DNA of 64,000 nt, from contig CM045734.1 in assembly GCA_024760905.1 (NCBI GenBank), positions 41,664,564 to 41,728,563 on the forward strand. The letters run 5' to 3'. The notes under the pieces are model-generated. The model did not search any database and was not told the DNA's origin. It was given only the letters and a program-made list of their open reading frames with translations. Origin of the DNA: Plotosus lineatus (taxonomy: Eukaryota > Chordata > Actinopteri > Siluriformes > Plotosidae). A program made the translations under genes and the position numbers. Shown in pieces: positions 11,142 through 25,539 of the stretch; within the stretch, counting starts at the first letter, position 1; each line of letters opens with the position of its first letter.

Positions 11142-11322
11142 GGTTATCAAAGGCCAGCCATGTCTCTCACTGTCTATGGTGAGAGGTTCATGTAAAAGAA
11201 CTATTGCTGACTTTTGTAAAGAGTAGCTGCATAGCCATCAGCGTGTTTCTGCCCTTGCTAAGGGGTTGTGTCAGGAAGGGAATTAAAAAAAAAAAAAAAC
11301 TATGCCAAATCAAACATACTAA
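11142..11322 (+). repeat. tRNA-derived SINE family A, copy 2 (5'-truncated)
   Basis: Starts at 'ggttatcaaaggccagcc' and continues through the palindrome, 'gtaaagagtagctgc' and 'tgtcaggaaggg' blocks. An A16 run replaces the 'catccgacgtaaaaacc' block before 'ctatgccaaatcaaacat'. The tRNA head is absent. Confidence 0.75.
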
Positions 11323-11428
11323 ATATATCTAACATAATATATGATTATAATAACAAACTTTTTTTTTTCGTTTTTTTTTTGAAAAATGACATATGACAAA
11401 GTACAACTTAACTCGAAACGACTTAATA

Positions 11429-11433
<5 letters not shown>

Positions 11434-11510
<77 letters not shown>
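11434..11510. repeat. (AT)n microsatellite
   Basis: Pure AT array abutting the 3' end of SINE A copy 3. Confidence 0.95.
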
Positions 11511-11512
<2 letters not shown>

Positions 11513-11720
11513 TGTCTTCCTTTCGGCTTTTTCCCCTTTTACTCGGAAGTCGCCACAGCGAATCATCTGATTCGCACGTTTGATTTGGCAGAGGATGCCC
11601 TTCCTGACACAACCCTTTTAGCAAGGGACAGAAACACGCTGATGACTTTGCAGCTACTCTTTACGAAAGTCAGCAATGGTTCTTTTACATGCCTCACACC
11701 ATAGACAGTGTGAGGCATGT
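11511..11720 (-). repeat. tRNA-derived SINE family A, copy 3 (5'-truncated)
   Basis: Minus-strand 3' tail ('cctttcggctttttcccc', 'gtcgccacagcgaatcatc' read on plus) through the body, ending in a perfect 13-bp inverted repeat (11687-11699 and 11708-11720, 8-nt loop). The tRNA head is lost at this palindrome and an AT array follows. Confidence 0.8.
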
Positions 11721-11741
11721 ATATATATTTTATTTTATATA

Positions 11742-11814
<73 letters not shown>
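11721..11814. repeat. (AT)n plus T-run
   Basis: Imperfect TATA/TTTA then pure AT to about 11800, then a T-run leading into the SINE tail. Confidence 0.9.
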
Positions 11815-11815
<1 letters not shown>

Positions 11816-12152
11816 CTTCCTTTCGGCCTTTTCCCTTCTGTCCGGAGTCGCCACAGCGAATCATCAGATTCACACATTTGATTTGGCATAAGTTTTTATG
11901 TCAGGTGCCCTTCCTGTCACAACCCTTTAACAAGGGACAGAAACACGCTGATGGCTTTGCAGCCTACTCTTTACGAAAGTCAGCAATGGTTCTTTTACAT
12001 GAACCTCTCACCATAGACAGTGAGAGACATGGCCGCCTTTGATAACCCAGTTAGCTGCACTGGGGGGGACAGTGACAGCCCTGTGGGAACTCAAACCCCC
12101 AACCTTAGGCTCAGCGATCCTGCGCCCTATCCATTAGACCACCACTGCCCCG
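11815..12152 (-). repeat. tRNA-derived SINE family A, copy 4 (full length)
   Basis: On the minus strand it spans head ('ggcagtggtggtctaatgg'), B-box region, poly-C loop ('ccccccagtgcagctaact'), palindrome, and the 'gctgtggcgactcc' tail. About 338 bp. Confidence 0.85.
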
Positions 12153-12153
12153 A

Positions 12154-14055
<1,902 letters not shown>

Positions 14056-14057
14056 TG

Positions 14058-14114
<57 letters not shown>
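14056..14114. repeat. (GT)n microsatellite
   Basis: GT array. Confidence 0.95.
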
Positions 14115-14117
<3 letters not shown>

Positions 14118-14245
14118 TGTTTAGATTCCATCCAACAGGGTCTTATTTGGCAGCAGGAGAATTCAACTACATCTTTAGCAAGCATCCGTAGGCGAGTTTG
14201 CACTGTGCTTCGCTCTGCACACTTGTAACCGCTCCCACACTTGAA

Positions 14246-14248
<3 letters not shown>

Positions 14249-14318
<70 letters not shown>
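14249..14318. repeat. (GT)n microsatellite
   Basis: Second GT array, 135 bp from the first, same phase and strand. Confidence 0.95.
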
Positions 14319-14319
<1 letters not shown>

Positions 14320-15050
14320 AGTGTGAGCATGTCAGTGTGTGAATCCCACTGGGTTCCATAGTCTGCACTGAGCTCCACTTTATCCCTTGTTGTTTTATGA
14401 CTCAAAGGATGCCATCCTTGTCTCTATTTCTGCAGTCCTCGTTAAAAACCAATACACCCTCATTACAGCACCGCACAGCTACGTCACTCTTTGAAGCAGG
14501 TTCCACTTCGATGAAAAGCAAACTGATAAGAGACTTAAAGCTGGTTTTATCTATGTATACAGCACTTTTGTGTGCATCTCGATGTGAATCATCTCACTCG
14601 CTCATTACCACATATTGTGAACATCTATACCTTCATAAAAAGTGAAACCTCACACTTGTTCGTACAAAACCCAGATGATGTCACTGAAAACTCGTGATGT
14701 GCCATACCATCAGTGGGGATCTCTCTTCAAACCAAATTATATCCTTTTTGGAATGAAAATTATACGCAGATATATAAATGAGTAGAGAATTACTTTTATA
14801 GGTTCTGAGGTACAATATTTAAATTAGGTCATCAGCCAATAAGCTTTTGTAGTTCCTTGTTATTGCGCAACAAGACACTGAACGAGACTATTTTTGCCTT
14901 CGCTTCGAAAAACTGTATGTGCTTTCTATCGGCTTTTTTATTTATGAATATTTCTTCAGAGAATTAAAAATTTTAACAGTAATAGTAAATATTTCCATTT
15001 TACTGTTCCCTGACAATAACATTCGGCAAAAACAAGAAAAAATCTGTGCG
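14319..15050. other. Single-copy DNA, no gene recognised
   Basis: No supported feature. Confidence 0.4.
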
Positions 15051-15055
15051 TGTCT

Positions 15056-15112
15056 GTGTCTGTGTGTGTGTGTGTGTCTGTGTGTGTGTGTATATGTGTG
15101 TGTGTGGAAAGC

Positions 15113-15144
<32 letters not shown>

Positions 15145-15162
15145 GAGAGAGAGAGAGAGAGA
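15056..15162. repeat. (GT)n-(GA)n compound microsatellite
   Basis: GT with TCT and TAT interruptions to about 15107, then GA/GC-GA to 15162. Confidence 0.95.
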
Positions 15163-15257
15163 TTCTTATCAATAATACAAAAACCCCAAGGCTTAGAGCA
15201 TATTAGAATTTATTAAAAGTTTTTTTCTTACCTGTTTAACAACATAATGTTGTTGTT

Positions 15258-15258
<1 letters not shown>

Positions 15259-15288
<30 letters not shown>
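15259..15288. repeat. Poly-T tract
   Basis: Near-pure T run; on the minus strand it is a poly-A, but I see no SINE or processed transcript upstream of it. Confidence 0.9.
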
Positions 15289-15289
<1 letters not shown>

Positions 15290-15456
15290 TCTTCACTTTT
15301 TGAACTCTATCAAGATGGACAAGATGAAAAAAGGAAGAACTGTAGAGAAAGGAAGGAAGAACAAGATACAGAGGAAACCTTAAGCGTTGACCCCTCCATA
15401 CTTTTCCTCCTGCAGAGCCGTCCTTGCCCTGAAGCGTCCCACCACTCCTTCTGAGG

Positions 15457-15684
15457 GTGCAGAGATCAGGGGGCAAAATGTTTCCGTGTGTTGTGGTGTT
15501 GCTCGCCTTGGGCCATGCTGTGATTTCCACCTCCTCCTTAAAGCTGCTGCCATGTCTCTCCAGCAGATATTCACAAAACATCTATGCTCTTAGCTTGATA
15601 TTGTTTCAAGAGCATCATGCTACAGCTTCGTGTTGTTCTTCTTTAAACCGCTCGGGATTGTTTTTTGCCAGATGTGAAGCGTAG
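15457..15684 (+). CDS. Candidate short ORF with signal-peptide-like start (unrecognised, doubtful)
   Basis: A 75-codon frame. From the second methionine (15478) it reads MFPCVVVLLALGHAVIS: a short start, hydrophobic core and small residues near a possible cleavage point, which is what a secretory signal peptide looks like. A pyrimidine-rich acceptor-like site (cttttcctcctgcag) ends at 15415, and the surrounding base composition is more balanced than its neighbours. Against a gene: the residues after the hydrophobic core match no family I know, there is no convincing splice donor before the stop at 15682-15684, and the frame is short enough to occur by chance. It could be a first coding exon, a small secreted peptide, or nothing. 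Confidence 0.15.
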   Translation: MQRSGGKMFPCVVVLLALGHAVISTSSLKLLPCLSSRYSQNIYALSLILFQEHHATASCCSSLNRSGLFFARCEA

Positions 15685-15689
15685 CCGGA

Positions 15690-16293
15690 TTCAAAGACTA
15701 GCAGCTGAAAGGAAGTTGTTTAGGAAGAAAGAAAGGAAGAAGAGACATGTGGAGGAAGGGCTGATCGTTGGATGGCTGTCTTGCTGGGAGAAAGATGCAG
15801 GTTAAGTTACAGGATAGATCCATAATCAGTGAGACCAGAGACAACTGAATGAGGGAATTAGAGGCCTGCTGTGCTGCCAGCAATCTTATCTTTAGCTAAG
15901 GGACATGTGGAGAGACAGCATGCTAATTGCTGTATTTTACTTCCTGCATGAGCAGGAAGCATTCATTTAGACAAGTGCAATGTCCTTTAAAAGTAAAGAA
16001 GGCTACAAATCTCATTTAACAAAAACAAAAAATAAACGAAAAACCCTAATGTGGACTGAGGCATTTTTTTTCTCTTTCTTTTCTTTCTACTCCTGATATA
16101 TAAAGCGTAGTCATTGTGTTAAATCGTCTTATCATTTACGGCTGTACTATGCAATGACCGGAAACATGTACTGTGTATAATTCGAAAGAATTTATGAAAC
16201 CATTTGGATACATATCTTTTCATTATTTGAATTGAGAAACTAGTGTGTAATACAGTAAACGGATATGAATATAGATATAGATCAAAGACACAT

Positions 16294-16297
<4 letters not shown>
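15690..16297. other. Single-copy DNA, no gene recognised
   Basis: Nothing supported beyond simple A/T tracts. Confidence 0.4.
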
Positions 16298-16328
<31 letters not shown>

Positions 16329-16330
16329 CA
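16297..16330. repeat. Poly-T tract
   Basis: T32-like run preceding 'cagaatgg'. No retroposon body recognised on the minus strand. Confidence 0.9.
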
Positions 16331-16624
16331 GAATGGTTCAGTTGTTTCTGGTTAAAACTATAGATGTGCATCACAAGTCGGATCCCGCAGATAACAAAAT
16401 GAAAAAGTTAGATACATCATTGTTTTTGGCTTCAATAAAGATCTCAGAGGTCCATTCACCGCAAAAAAATATCTTTTTGAAGTAAAAATATCTTGAATAA
16501 AGGAAAATTCATCAAAGATTACTTATTATGACATTATTAAATATGCCTTCAAGCTTTTTCTATTGCTTATGCTTAATATTAGAAAAGTCGTTGCCAGAAG
16601 GCCAGTTTGGGGCTTTTTTAAAAT

Positions 16625-17552
<928 letters not shown>

Positions 17553-17599
17553 CAGGAAGACAGTAATCCCAAAAGCCATCTAAATTGCATAGACATTGC

Positions 17600-17860
17600 T
17601 CACTCAGTCACTCATTTTGTCGAATTGCTTGCTAAACCATCACACGGCGAAGTCACACATGCAACCATTCAATTTCACACACCCCTAGCGTGAAATTTTA
17701 TCAGACAATTTGCCTAATGTCTTTGGGCTGTGGGAGGAAACCAGAGTACCCAGAGGAGACCCATGCAAGCACAAAGAGAACATGCAAGCTGCATACGGAA
17801 ACCGCCAAGTCTGAGACTTGAACAGAGGACCTTCTGGTCGTGAGGCAGATGTGCCATCAT
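17600..17860 (-). repeat. V-SINE (diverged)
   Basis: The minus strand shows 'ctctggtttcctcccacagcc' and nearby V-domain blocks, preceded by a degraded tRNA-like head ('gatgatggcacatctgcctca', B-box-like 'gttcaagtc'). The left end is diverged. Confidence 0.6.
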
Positions 17861-18728
17861 CCAAAACATGTAAAAATAAATAAATAAATAAAAACATAAA
17901 CAATACACAATATTTTAAAGAACAACTGAAAAGGCCATAATAATGTTATGTTTTACCAAAAAAAAAAAAAAATAGCATTTTCCTTGATAAATTTATAAAC
18001 AACTAAGATATGAATTTTATCTGAAATCTGATATTTGACATTTATTTCACAAATGACTGGTGGTCTAATAACTTTAGTAGTTTTAGTTCTGTAGAAGTAC
18101 AGGTCATGCCATCACACTCCAGCTCATCCCCAGCCAAATCTAAATTATCTCAGTTTTAATTGACATCTGTCATATTTATGCTCCTTGCTTGTGCACTTCA
18201 ACACCTTGTGTTTCACCGCTCTTTTATTTCTACTGTGCATCTCTTGCCATCACACTGTCTCTGTGGCATCAGCCAAAAGGTCTCCAGAGTGTCACCTGGG
18301 TTTGTTTTACCTGTCCATGGCCTACAGCATGCCCAGAAGCAACATTCAGAAACTATTCTCCTCTGCAAGCTAGTGGACGTTCTTGTGAGGATGTCAGTGC
18401 TATACTTTCCGGAAAGATCATGGACTGCAAACGGATGTCTCGCGTCAAAGCTGATTTGTGCCTGGCCCCCAGGAGAGCCTAGCCTCGAGAAGCTGCTGTT
18501 TGCTGTCATGATAAAAGCAGGTATGTCATCAAGGCCATATGGAATGTGACAACTGGTTAAAGTCAGAAATCTCTCTCAGCTACACTCAGTAGAGATGACA
18601 TAGCTTTCTTGTTCTTTCAGCTCAGTTTCTAAGATTTTTTTTTTTTTCTTGTGTGTTTCCTGCAAAGAATATCTGGAAAATACACTAAAAATAAAATATG
18701 GAATATATATATACATACACAGGGTACA
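17861..18728. other. Mostly single-copy DNA with overlapping unassigned frames
   Basis: Between 18160 and 18550 several frames are open at once (129, 97 and, on the minus strand, 98 codons). None matches a family I know and no coherent splice sites frame them. The balanced composition makes it a better exon or conserved-element candidate than its surroundings, but I cannot support a gene. Confidence 0.3.
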
Positions 18729-19050
18729 CAGGGATCCCTCACTTTCCACGGTTAATTGGTACCAAGATTTCCCCACGACCGCCGATTTCCATGAAGTAGG
18801 ATCAACCCCCCCCACCGACTGACGTGCACACACTTAGATGCACACCTCACATAAAAATGTAAGTAGTTTTGATGGGGGGTTTTGGGTTGTTTGTTGTTTG
18901 TTTAAGGGTTGTTTTTGTTTTTTGTATAATTGGCCTTTTTTTGCAGCATTTCCCTTAACTTGTCCCCCTGTTCTTTCTTGATTTCCTAATTCGATGACTA
19001 TTGAAAAAAAAAAACCTGCGATGCACTGAAGCCATATGAATTGAAGTGCA
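18729..19050 (+). mobile_element. Tigger-like MITE family A, copy 4 (internally deleted)
   Basis: Left TIR CAGGGATCCCTCACTTTCC is intact. The central AT-rich third is missing: the left half ends at the 'ccgactgacgtgcacac' block and runs straight into 'gcacacctcacataaaaatg'. The right TIR is lost where SINE B begins. Confidence 0.75.
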
Positions 19051-19372
19051 AAGTAAGTAAAGGTAAAGTCTGTTGGGTTTTTACACCTGAGCCATAGTGG
19101 CTCATCAGGCTGGTGCTTATCCCCGGTTTCCATAGCATTAAGCGACCAGGAGTTCAACTCCTCCTGGATGGGCTGCTAGTCCATCGCAGGTTACCTTCCC
19201 AGTATATTTTACTGGTACCCATTTATACTGGGGTACTGTGGGTGAACAGAGGCACACTTGTGGTTGAGACCTTGCCCAGGGGTCTCAGCACAGTGAGGGT
19301 CTCGGTGGGATTTAAACTCACAACCTCCTGATCATGAGCGCATCACCCTAACGACTATCCCACCGGCCCCAC
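19051..19372 (-). repeat. tRNA-derived SINE family B, copy 1
   Basis: On the minus strand: head 'ggggccggtgggatagtcg', ATGATCAGGAGGTTGTGAG, B-box-like 'gtttaaatccc', then 'gtgcctctgttcaccc', 'tataaatgggtaccagtaaa', 'tactgggaaggtaacctgcg', 'gaggagttgaactcctgg', 'gatgagccactatgg', tail 'aaaaacccaacagacttta'. It is a different SINE from family A. Confidence 0.8.
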
Positions 19373-19395
19373 AAATGTATATGTAAATGTATATA

Positions 19396-20195
<800 letters not shown>

Positions 20196-20359
20196 TTCTG
20201 AGTAGATCCTTCTGTAGGAGAGTGCTCAATACTTTTTGGGAGAGCAAATAACAAAAATAAAAGGACAGGACAAAGACTTTCTATTGAAACTCCATTTATC
20301 ACTACAGATCTGTTTCGAGGGGTGGTGAAGCCATTCTCTCTCTTCAGGTGATTATAGAA

Positions 20360-20360
20360 G

Positions 20361-20455
<95 letters not shown>
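20360..20455. repeat. (AT)n microsatellite
   Basis: About 95 bp of pure AT, directly next to a V-SINE tail. Confidence 0.95.
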
Positions 20456-20458
<3 letters not shown>

Positions 20459-20592
20459 TGTTTCATTCATTATCTGAATTGCTTAATCCGCTTAATCCTA
20501 TTTAGGGTTGCAGGTAGGCTGGCACCCATTTCAGCTGACTCTGGGTGAGGGTGGGTTACACCCTGGACAGCTCACAAAGCCATCGCAGGGCG
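20456..20592 (-). repeat. V-SINE 3' fragment
   Basis: Plus-strand reading 'attcattatctgaattgctt', then 'ggctggcacccatttcagctgac', 'gtgggttacaccctggacag', 'gccatcgcagggc'. This is the 3' third of a V-SINE in minus orientation. Confidence 0.7.
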
Positions 20593-20774
20593 TTATGTAA
20601 ATATATGTACAGTGGAGCCCTGGAATCCGAATTCTCTAGAGTTTGAACAAATCGGAATCCAGACAAAAAATCCGTGATTTTTTTTTGATCCCGGAAACCG
20701 AACAAAAAACAGAAGTCAAACTCGAGAAACGAGCGAGAAAAAACAAGACCGAGAGGAAGGAAATGTGTGCGATT

Positions 20775-20975
20775 TCCAGAAGTTGTTGATACTAAGTATG
20801 TTATGAGGAAGTCCAGAAGTTGTTGATACTATGTATCACCCTGATAAAGTTGTCCTGGGGAAGTCCGGAAGTTGTACATACAGTACTATGTACGTATCAC
20901 CCTCATAAAGCTAAAGCTAGTGCTAAAGCACTAAAGCTAAGCTAAAGTGCTAAAACTAAGCTAAAGCGCTAGCAG
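20775..20975. repeat. Imperfect minisatellite-like direct repeats
   Basis: About three copies of a unit containing 'aagtcc(a/g)gaagttgt', 'tactatgta' and 'tcaccct(g/c)ataaag', followed by about seven short CTAAAGC/GCTAAA units. It lies upstream of the transposase remnant. Confidence 0.7.
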
Positions 20976-20982
20976 TGCTGTG

Positions 20983-21099
20983 AACACCTCTCAGGATGAG
21001 GTCATGAGCCACTTCATTAAGGTTTTGAAAAGAAGGCAGAAGCAAGCCATGTTAGAAATGTTCTTCAAGAAAAGAAAGGAACATCCTGAAGAAGAGTAA
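20983..21099 (+). pseudogene. Tigger/pogo transposase C-terminal remnant
   Basis: The frame reads through DEVMSHFIKVLKRRQKQAML and a basic then acidic end (KKRKEHPEEE, stop). A 'F(I/L)..L.RRQKQ' helix close to the C-terminus is typical of Tigger transposases. The HTH and DDE domains are missing upstream, replaced by the short direct repeats, so this copy cannot transpose on its own. Confidence 0.6.
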
Positions 21100-21424
21100 T
21101 CAATGCAAAGCAGTAGCAAGAGAAAAAAACACCTTTGGCTGATTTACTTGAAACTGTTATGGAAGGCAATCCACTTTCCTCTCTCCCGCTCTGTTATGGA
21201 AGGGAATCCGCCTCTTCTCTTTCCAACATTTACGTATGCCAACTGCTCACTACAACAAAGGTTAAACTTCTTATCTGTATTGTTCTTATGTGTTAACTGC
21301 ACTGTGTTTTTTTTTTTTTTTTAATTTTAGCATGTTAATGTCTCTCACAAAAGAGTTACGCTTTGAAATGCGCATTGGAGAGGGGCGTGGCTCACATGTG
21401 CAGGTGGATGGAGCCATCATGTTA

Positions 21425-21740
21425 TTAACGCTTCGACTGTGCGCTACATTAAGAAGTAGGCAGAGAAAATACTCATATCAGTCAGACCCAAAGATGCAGG
21501 AGACCAAGCACGATGAAACAAAAACTTTTATTGAGCTCAGGGGGGGTGCAGGAAAATCGTGGTCACCGTACTGGTGCGGGGGAAAAACGATGTCAAGCAT
21601 GGAGCTTCTCTCGCGCTCTGATGGCTGAGTCAATTCAGGTGCGCTTTCTGGATTTCGCCTGTGGGTAACAGCCACGCCCCTCACCAGCACATGCAGAAAG
21701 AGAGAGGAGTTAAACACTGCCACCTAGCACAGACCATAAC
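21425..21740 (-). mobile_element. Possible solo LTR (weak)
   Basis: Minus-strand reading starts TGTTATGGTC, runs through a GC-rich region and a promoter-like stretch, and carries an AATAAAAG polyadenylation-like signal followed by 'ttggtctcctgcatctttgg', an arrangement common in fish gypsy-type LTRs (U3-R-U5). I do not see a clear target duplication or primer-binding site, and no internal gag-pol region adjoins it. It could instead be an unknown repeat. Confidence 0.3.
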
Positions 21741-22178
21741 AGTAACAGCGCAATAAGGCCGTTGTGAAAATGGAAAATGCCTTATCGTTGTAGATTACGG
21801 ACTACCATAAAAATAATGTGAGTTTGGACACTAACATTATACATACTACTGTAAAGCAAACGCTCTGGAGGCGCTGACGAGCCCAAATCAAGCACCAGTT
21901 TCACCAGTGATTCTCCTCCTTGATGTGGCTGTGGATTTGTCATTTATAAGGTTTGTTTTACAGTATTTATATATATTTATTATCATTATAGGTGTATAAT
22001 TTATTCATATATTAATACACGTTGCCTGTATGACATTAACATGCATATAACATGCACTTTAAAATTAACTTCTATATAAATTTTATATAATATATAGGTG
22101 GGTGGGTGTCCTTAAGAAGTGGCAGAAGTCATTCCGCGGTTTTTCACTGGTCCCCATTAATCCTGAAATAAGGGCGAT

Positions 22179-22180
<2 letters not shown>
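21741..22180. other. AT-rich DNA
   Basis: No supported feature. Confidence 0.4.

Positions 22181-22251
<71 letters not shown>
22181..22251. repeat. (AT)n microsatellite
   Basis: Abuts the left TIR of family C copy 2. Confidence 0.95.
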
Positions 22252-22254
<3 letters not shown>

Positions 22255-22644
22255 TCGGCCCCCAACTTACGAAGACCCCTGTGTACGAAATCCCTGTGTT
22301 AGAAAAAACAGTTTCTTGAGTTTCCGTCCCCAAGATACGAAGCAACCTCCTCTTACGAAAAGAAATTCAAAATTCAAACGCGCCAATCGACGCACGAGTT
22401 GCTCTCTCATTGGCTGTCTCTCAACATCTCGCCCGCTGGCCTCCCAGATAGAGACAGAAGGAAGCTTCACTCTTTAGTTTTTAGTTTAGTTTTTAAGTTG
22501 TTTATTTCAGTAAATGTTTAATAAACGTGGGTGCATTTGAGCTCATCTGGAATTCCGATCCCTCAAGGAATCAAATTGAAGTTGAGTTTGACAAGCAGGG
22601 AATGCACTTTGAATTCACGTCTTGTGGGTGTGGCCAGCAGTGCG

Positions 22645-22712
<68 letters not shown>

Positions 22713-22790
22713 AATAACGCTTTAGTTTAGTTTTTAAGTTGTTTTAATTCAGTAAGTGGTCAAGCAGGGAATGCGCTTTGAATTATATAT
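22252..22790. mobile_element. Tigger-like DNA transposon (family C, copy 2, truncated)
   Basis: Left TIR CAGTCGGCCCCCAACTTACG, then 'gtgtacgaaatcc', 'gttgctctctcattggctgtc', 'ggcctcccagatagagac'. It is inverted relative to copy 1. The right TIR is missing; the sequence runs into a short TATA stretch and a Tc1 fragment. Confidence 0.78.
22651..22709. repeat. (GA)n microsatellite inside family C
   Basis: It occupies the position of the CT tracts in copy 1 (other strand), so the array belongs to the transposon. Confidence 0.95.
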
Positions 22791-22800
22791 ACATATATAT

Positions 22801-24308
22801 ACAGTCATTGGTAAATGGCAGTGGTGGTCTAGTGGTATAGGGCACTGGATCGCTGATCCAAAGGTTGGCGGTTCGAGTCCCACTCTCCACAGGGTTGTCA
22901 CTGTCCCCCCAGTGCGGCTAACTGGGTTATCAAAGGCGGGCCATGTCTCTCACTGTCTATGGTGAGAGGCATGTAAAAGAACCATTGCTGACTTTCGTAA
23001 AGAGTAGCTGCAAAGTCGTCAGCATGTTTCTATCCCTTGCTAAAAGGGATACAAAGGGCATCTGACGTAAAAGCCTCTGCCAAATTAAACATGCGAATCA
23101 GATGATTTGCTGTGGCGACTCCCGAGTAAAAGTGAAAAAGCCGAAAGGAAGACAGACAGTCATTGGTAAATCTTTGGGACTCCAGTGGACCACTGTCAGA
23201 GCCATTATCCATAAATGGATAAGGCATGGCACAGTGGTGACCCTTCACCTGAGTGGCCAACCTACCAAAATTACTTCAAAAGCACGGGGTAGACTAACCA
23301 GAGAAGTCACAATGGATCAAAAAAAACACTTCTAAACAACTACTAGCCTCACTTGCCTCAGTTAATGTCAATGTTTATGACTCCACCATCAGAATGACAC
23401 TCAGCAAAAATGGCATCCATGGAAGCGTTCCGAGGTGAAAGCCACTGTTGACAAAAAAAATATCAAGGCACCACTCACTTTTGCCAAGAATCATTTTGAT
23501 CATCCCCAAAGCTTTTGGGATAATGTCCTCTGGACTCATGAAACTAAGGTTGAACTTTTTGGGAGAAATGCATCCCGTTACATCTGGCACAAATGGAACA
23601 CTGCATTTGATAAAAAGACCATTGTGCCAACAGTGAAACATGGTGGTGGAAGTGTGATGATCTGGGCCTGCTTTGCTGCTTCAGGACCTGGGTGACCTGT
23701 CATGATTGATGGAACCATAAATTCTGCTCACTACCAAGAAATCCTGGCAAAGAATATTGATCCATCAGTTCGAGATCTCAAGCTAAAGCGCACCTGGGTT
23801 CTGCAGCAAGACAATGATCCGAAGCACACCAGCAAGTCCACTTCTGAATGGCTAAAAAAAGGACAAAATTAGGGTTTTGGAGTGGCCTAGTCAAAGTCCC
23901 GACCTGAACCCTATTGAGACCTGAACCCTATGCTGTGCTGTGGCATGACCTTAAAAAGACTGTTCATGCCTGAAAACCATCCAATCTGGTTGATCTTAAA
24001 CAATTCTGCAGAGAAGAGTGGCCAAAATCCCATCACAGCGATGTGAAAGACTCGTCGCCTCTTATCTGCAGTTATTGCTGCAAAAGGTGGTTCAACCAGC
24101 TATTAGGTTTAGGGGGCAATTATTTATTCACATAGGCCCTTGTAGGTTAATTTGGGTTTTCTTCCCCCTTAATAAATGCAATTGGCAGTGAAAACTGCAT
24201 TTTGTGTTTTATCGTTGTATAATATTTAGGTTTTCTTGATCTGAAATGGACGACAGTGACAAACGTGCAAAAAATGTTAGAAATTTGTCAAACTTTTGCA
24301 CAGCACTG
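22801..24308 (+). pseudogene. Tc1-like transposon, copy 1, transposase frameshifted and split by a SINE
   Basis: After the SINE, the frame reads 'GKSLGLQWTTVRAIIHKW' (end of the DNA-binding region), 'GQPTKITSKARGRLTREV', then in another frame 'KNIKAPLTFAKNHFDHPQSFW', 'LWTHETKVELFG' around the first catalytic aspartate (here His follows Thr where Asp is normal: a TDE to THE change), 'PTVKHGGGSVMIWACFAASGPG', 'LQQDNDPKHTSKST' with the second catalytic Asp, and 'WPSQSPDLNPIE' with the final Glu. The N-terminus and left TIR are missing. In-frame stops and shifts break it. The 3' side ends near 'tttgcacagcactgtg', a Tc1-type terminus. Confidence 0.88.
22817..23155 (+). repeat. tRNA-derived SINE family A, copy 6 (full length, intact, 16-bp TSD)
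   Basis: Head GGCAGTGGTGGTCTAGTGG with A box at about 22825-22836 and B box GGTTCGAGTCC at 22870-22880, the two internal RNA polymerase III promoter blocks. Then the C-rich loop, palindrome, 'gtaaagagtagctgc', and tail 'gctgtggcgactcccgag' with an A/G-rich end. ACAGTCATTGGTAAAT flanks it exactly (22801-22816, 23156-23171), so it is a recent insertion into Tc1 copy 1. This is the best reference copy. Confidence 0.93.
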
Positions 24309-24310
24309 TG

Positions 24311-24498
24311 CATACATATACGTATATGCATCGAATTTTTCCTCCATGCCACGCCGCATTGAAGCAGTCATTTCGGCAAAAGGATTCCCGACCAAGTATT
24401 GAGTGCATAACTGAACATAATTATTTGAAGGTTGACTTTTTTGTATAAAAACACTTTTTTATTGGTCGGATAAAATATGCTAATTTTTTGAGAAGGAC
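24311..24498. other. Short single-copy stretch
   Basis: Nothing recognised. Confidence 0.4.

Positions 24499-25539
<1,041 letters not shown>

Larger units (their letters stand above)
20610..21420 (+). mobile_element. Tigger-like transposon, partial (family F)
   Basis: The left end reads CAGTGGAGCCCTGGAATCCG after TA, with subterminal 'gaattctctagagtttgaac' and 'gaaaccgaac' motifs typical of Tigger-like termini. It contains the transposase C-terminus at 20983-21099. I could not find the matching right TIR; the right boundary given is where a possible LTR begins. Confidence 0.65.

Noticed and set aside
15228..15581. 117-codon minus frame opposite the candidate exon
   Set aside because: It ends in poly-Lys from the poly-T tract and shows no domain; a shadow frame.
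18160..18549. 129-codon frame overlapping two other open frames
   Set aside because: Several frames open at once without a recognisable product suggests composition and not coding; I left it only as a region to check.
22817..22890. Possible functional tRNA gene
   Set aside because: A and B boxes are present, but the sequence continues into a repeated body and occurs in 11 copies with LINE-like tails: a SINE head, not a tRNA gene.
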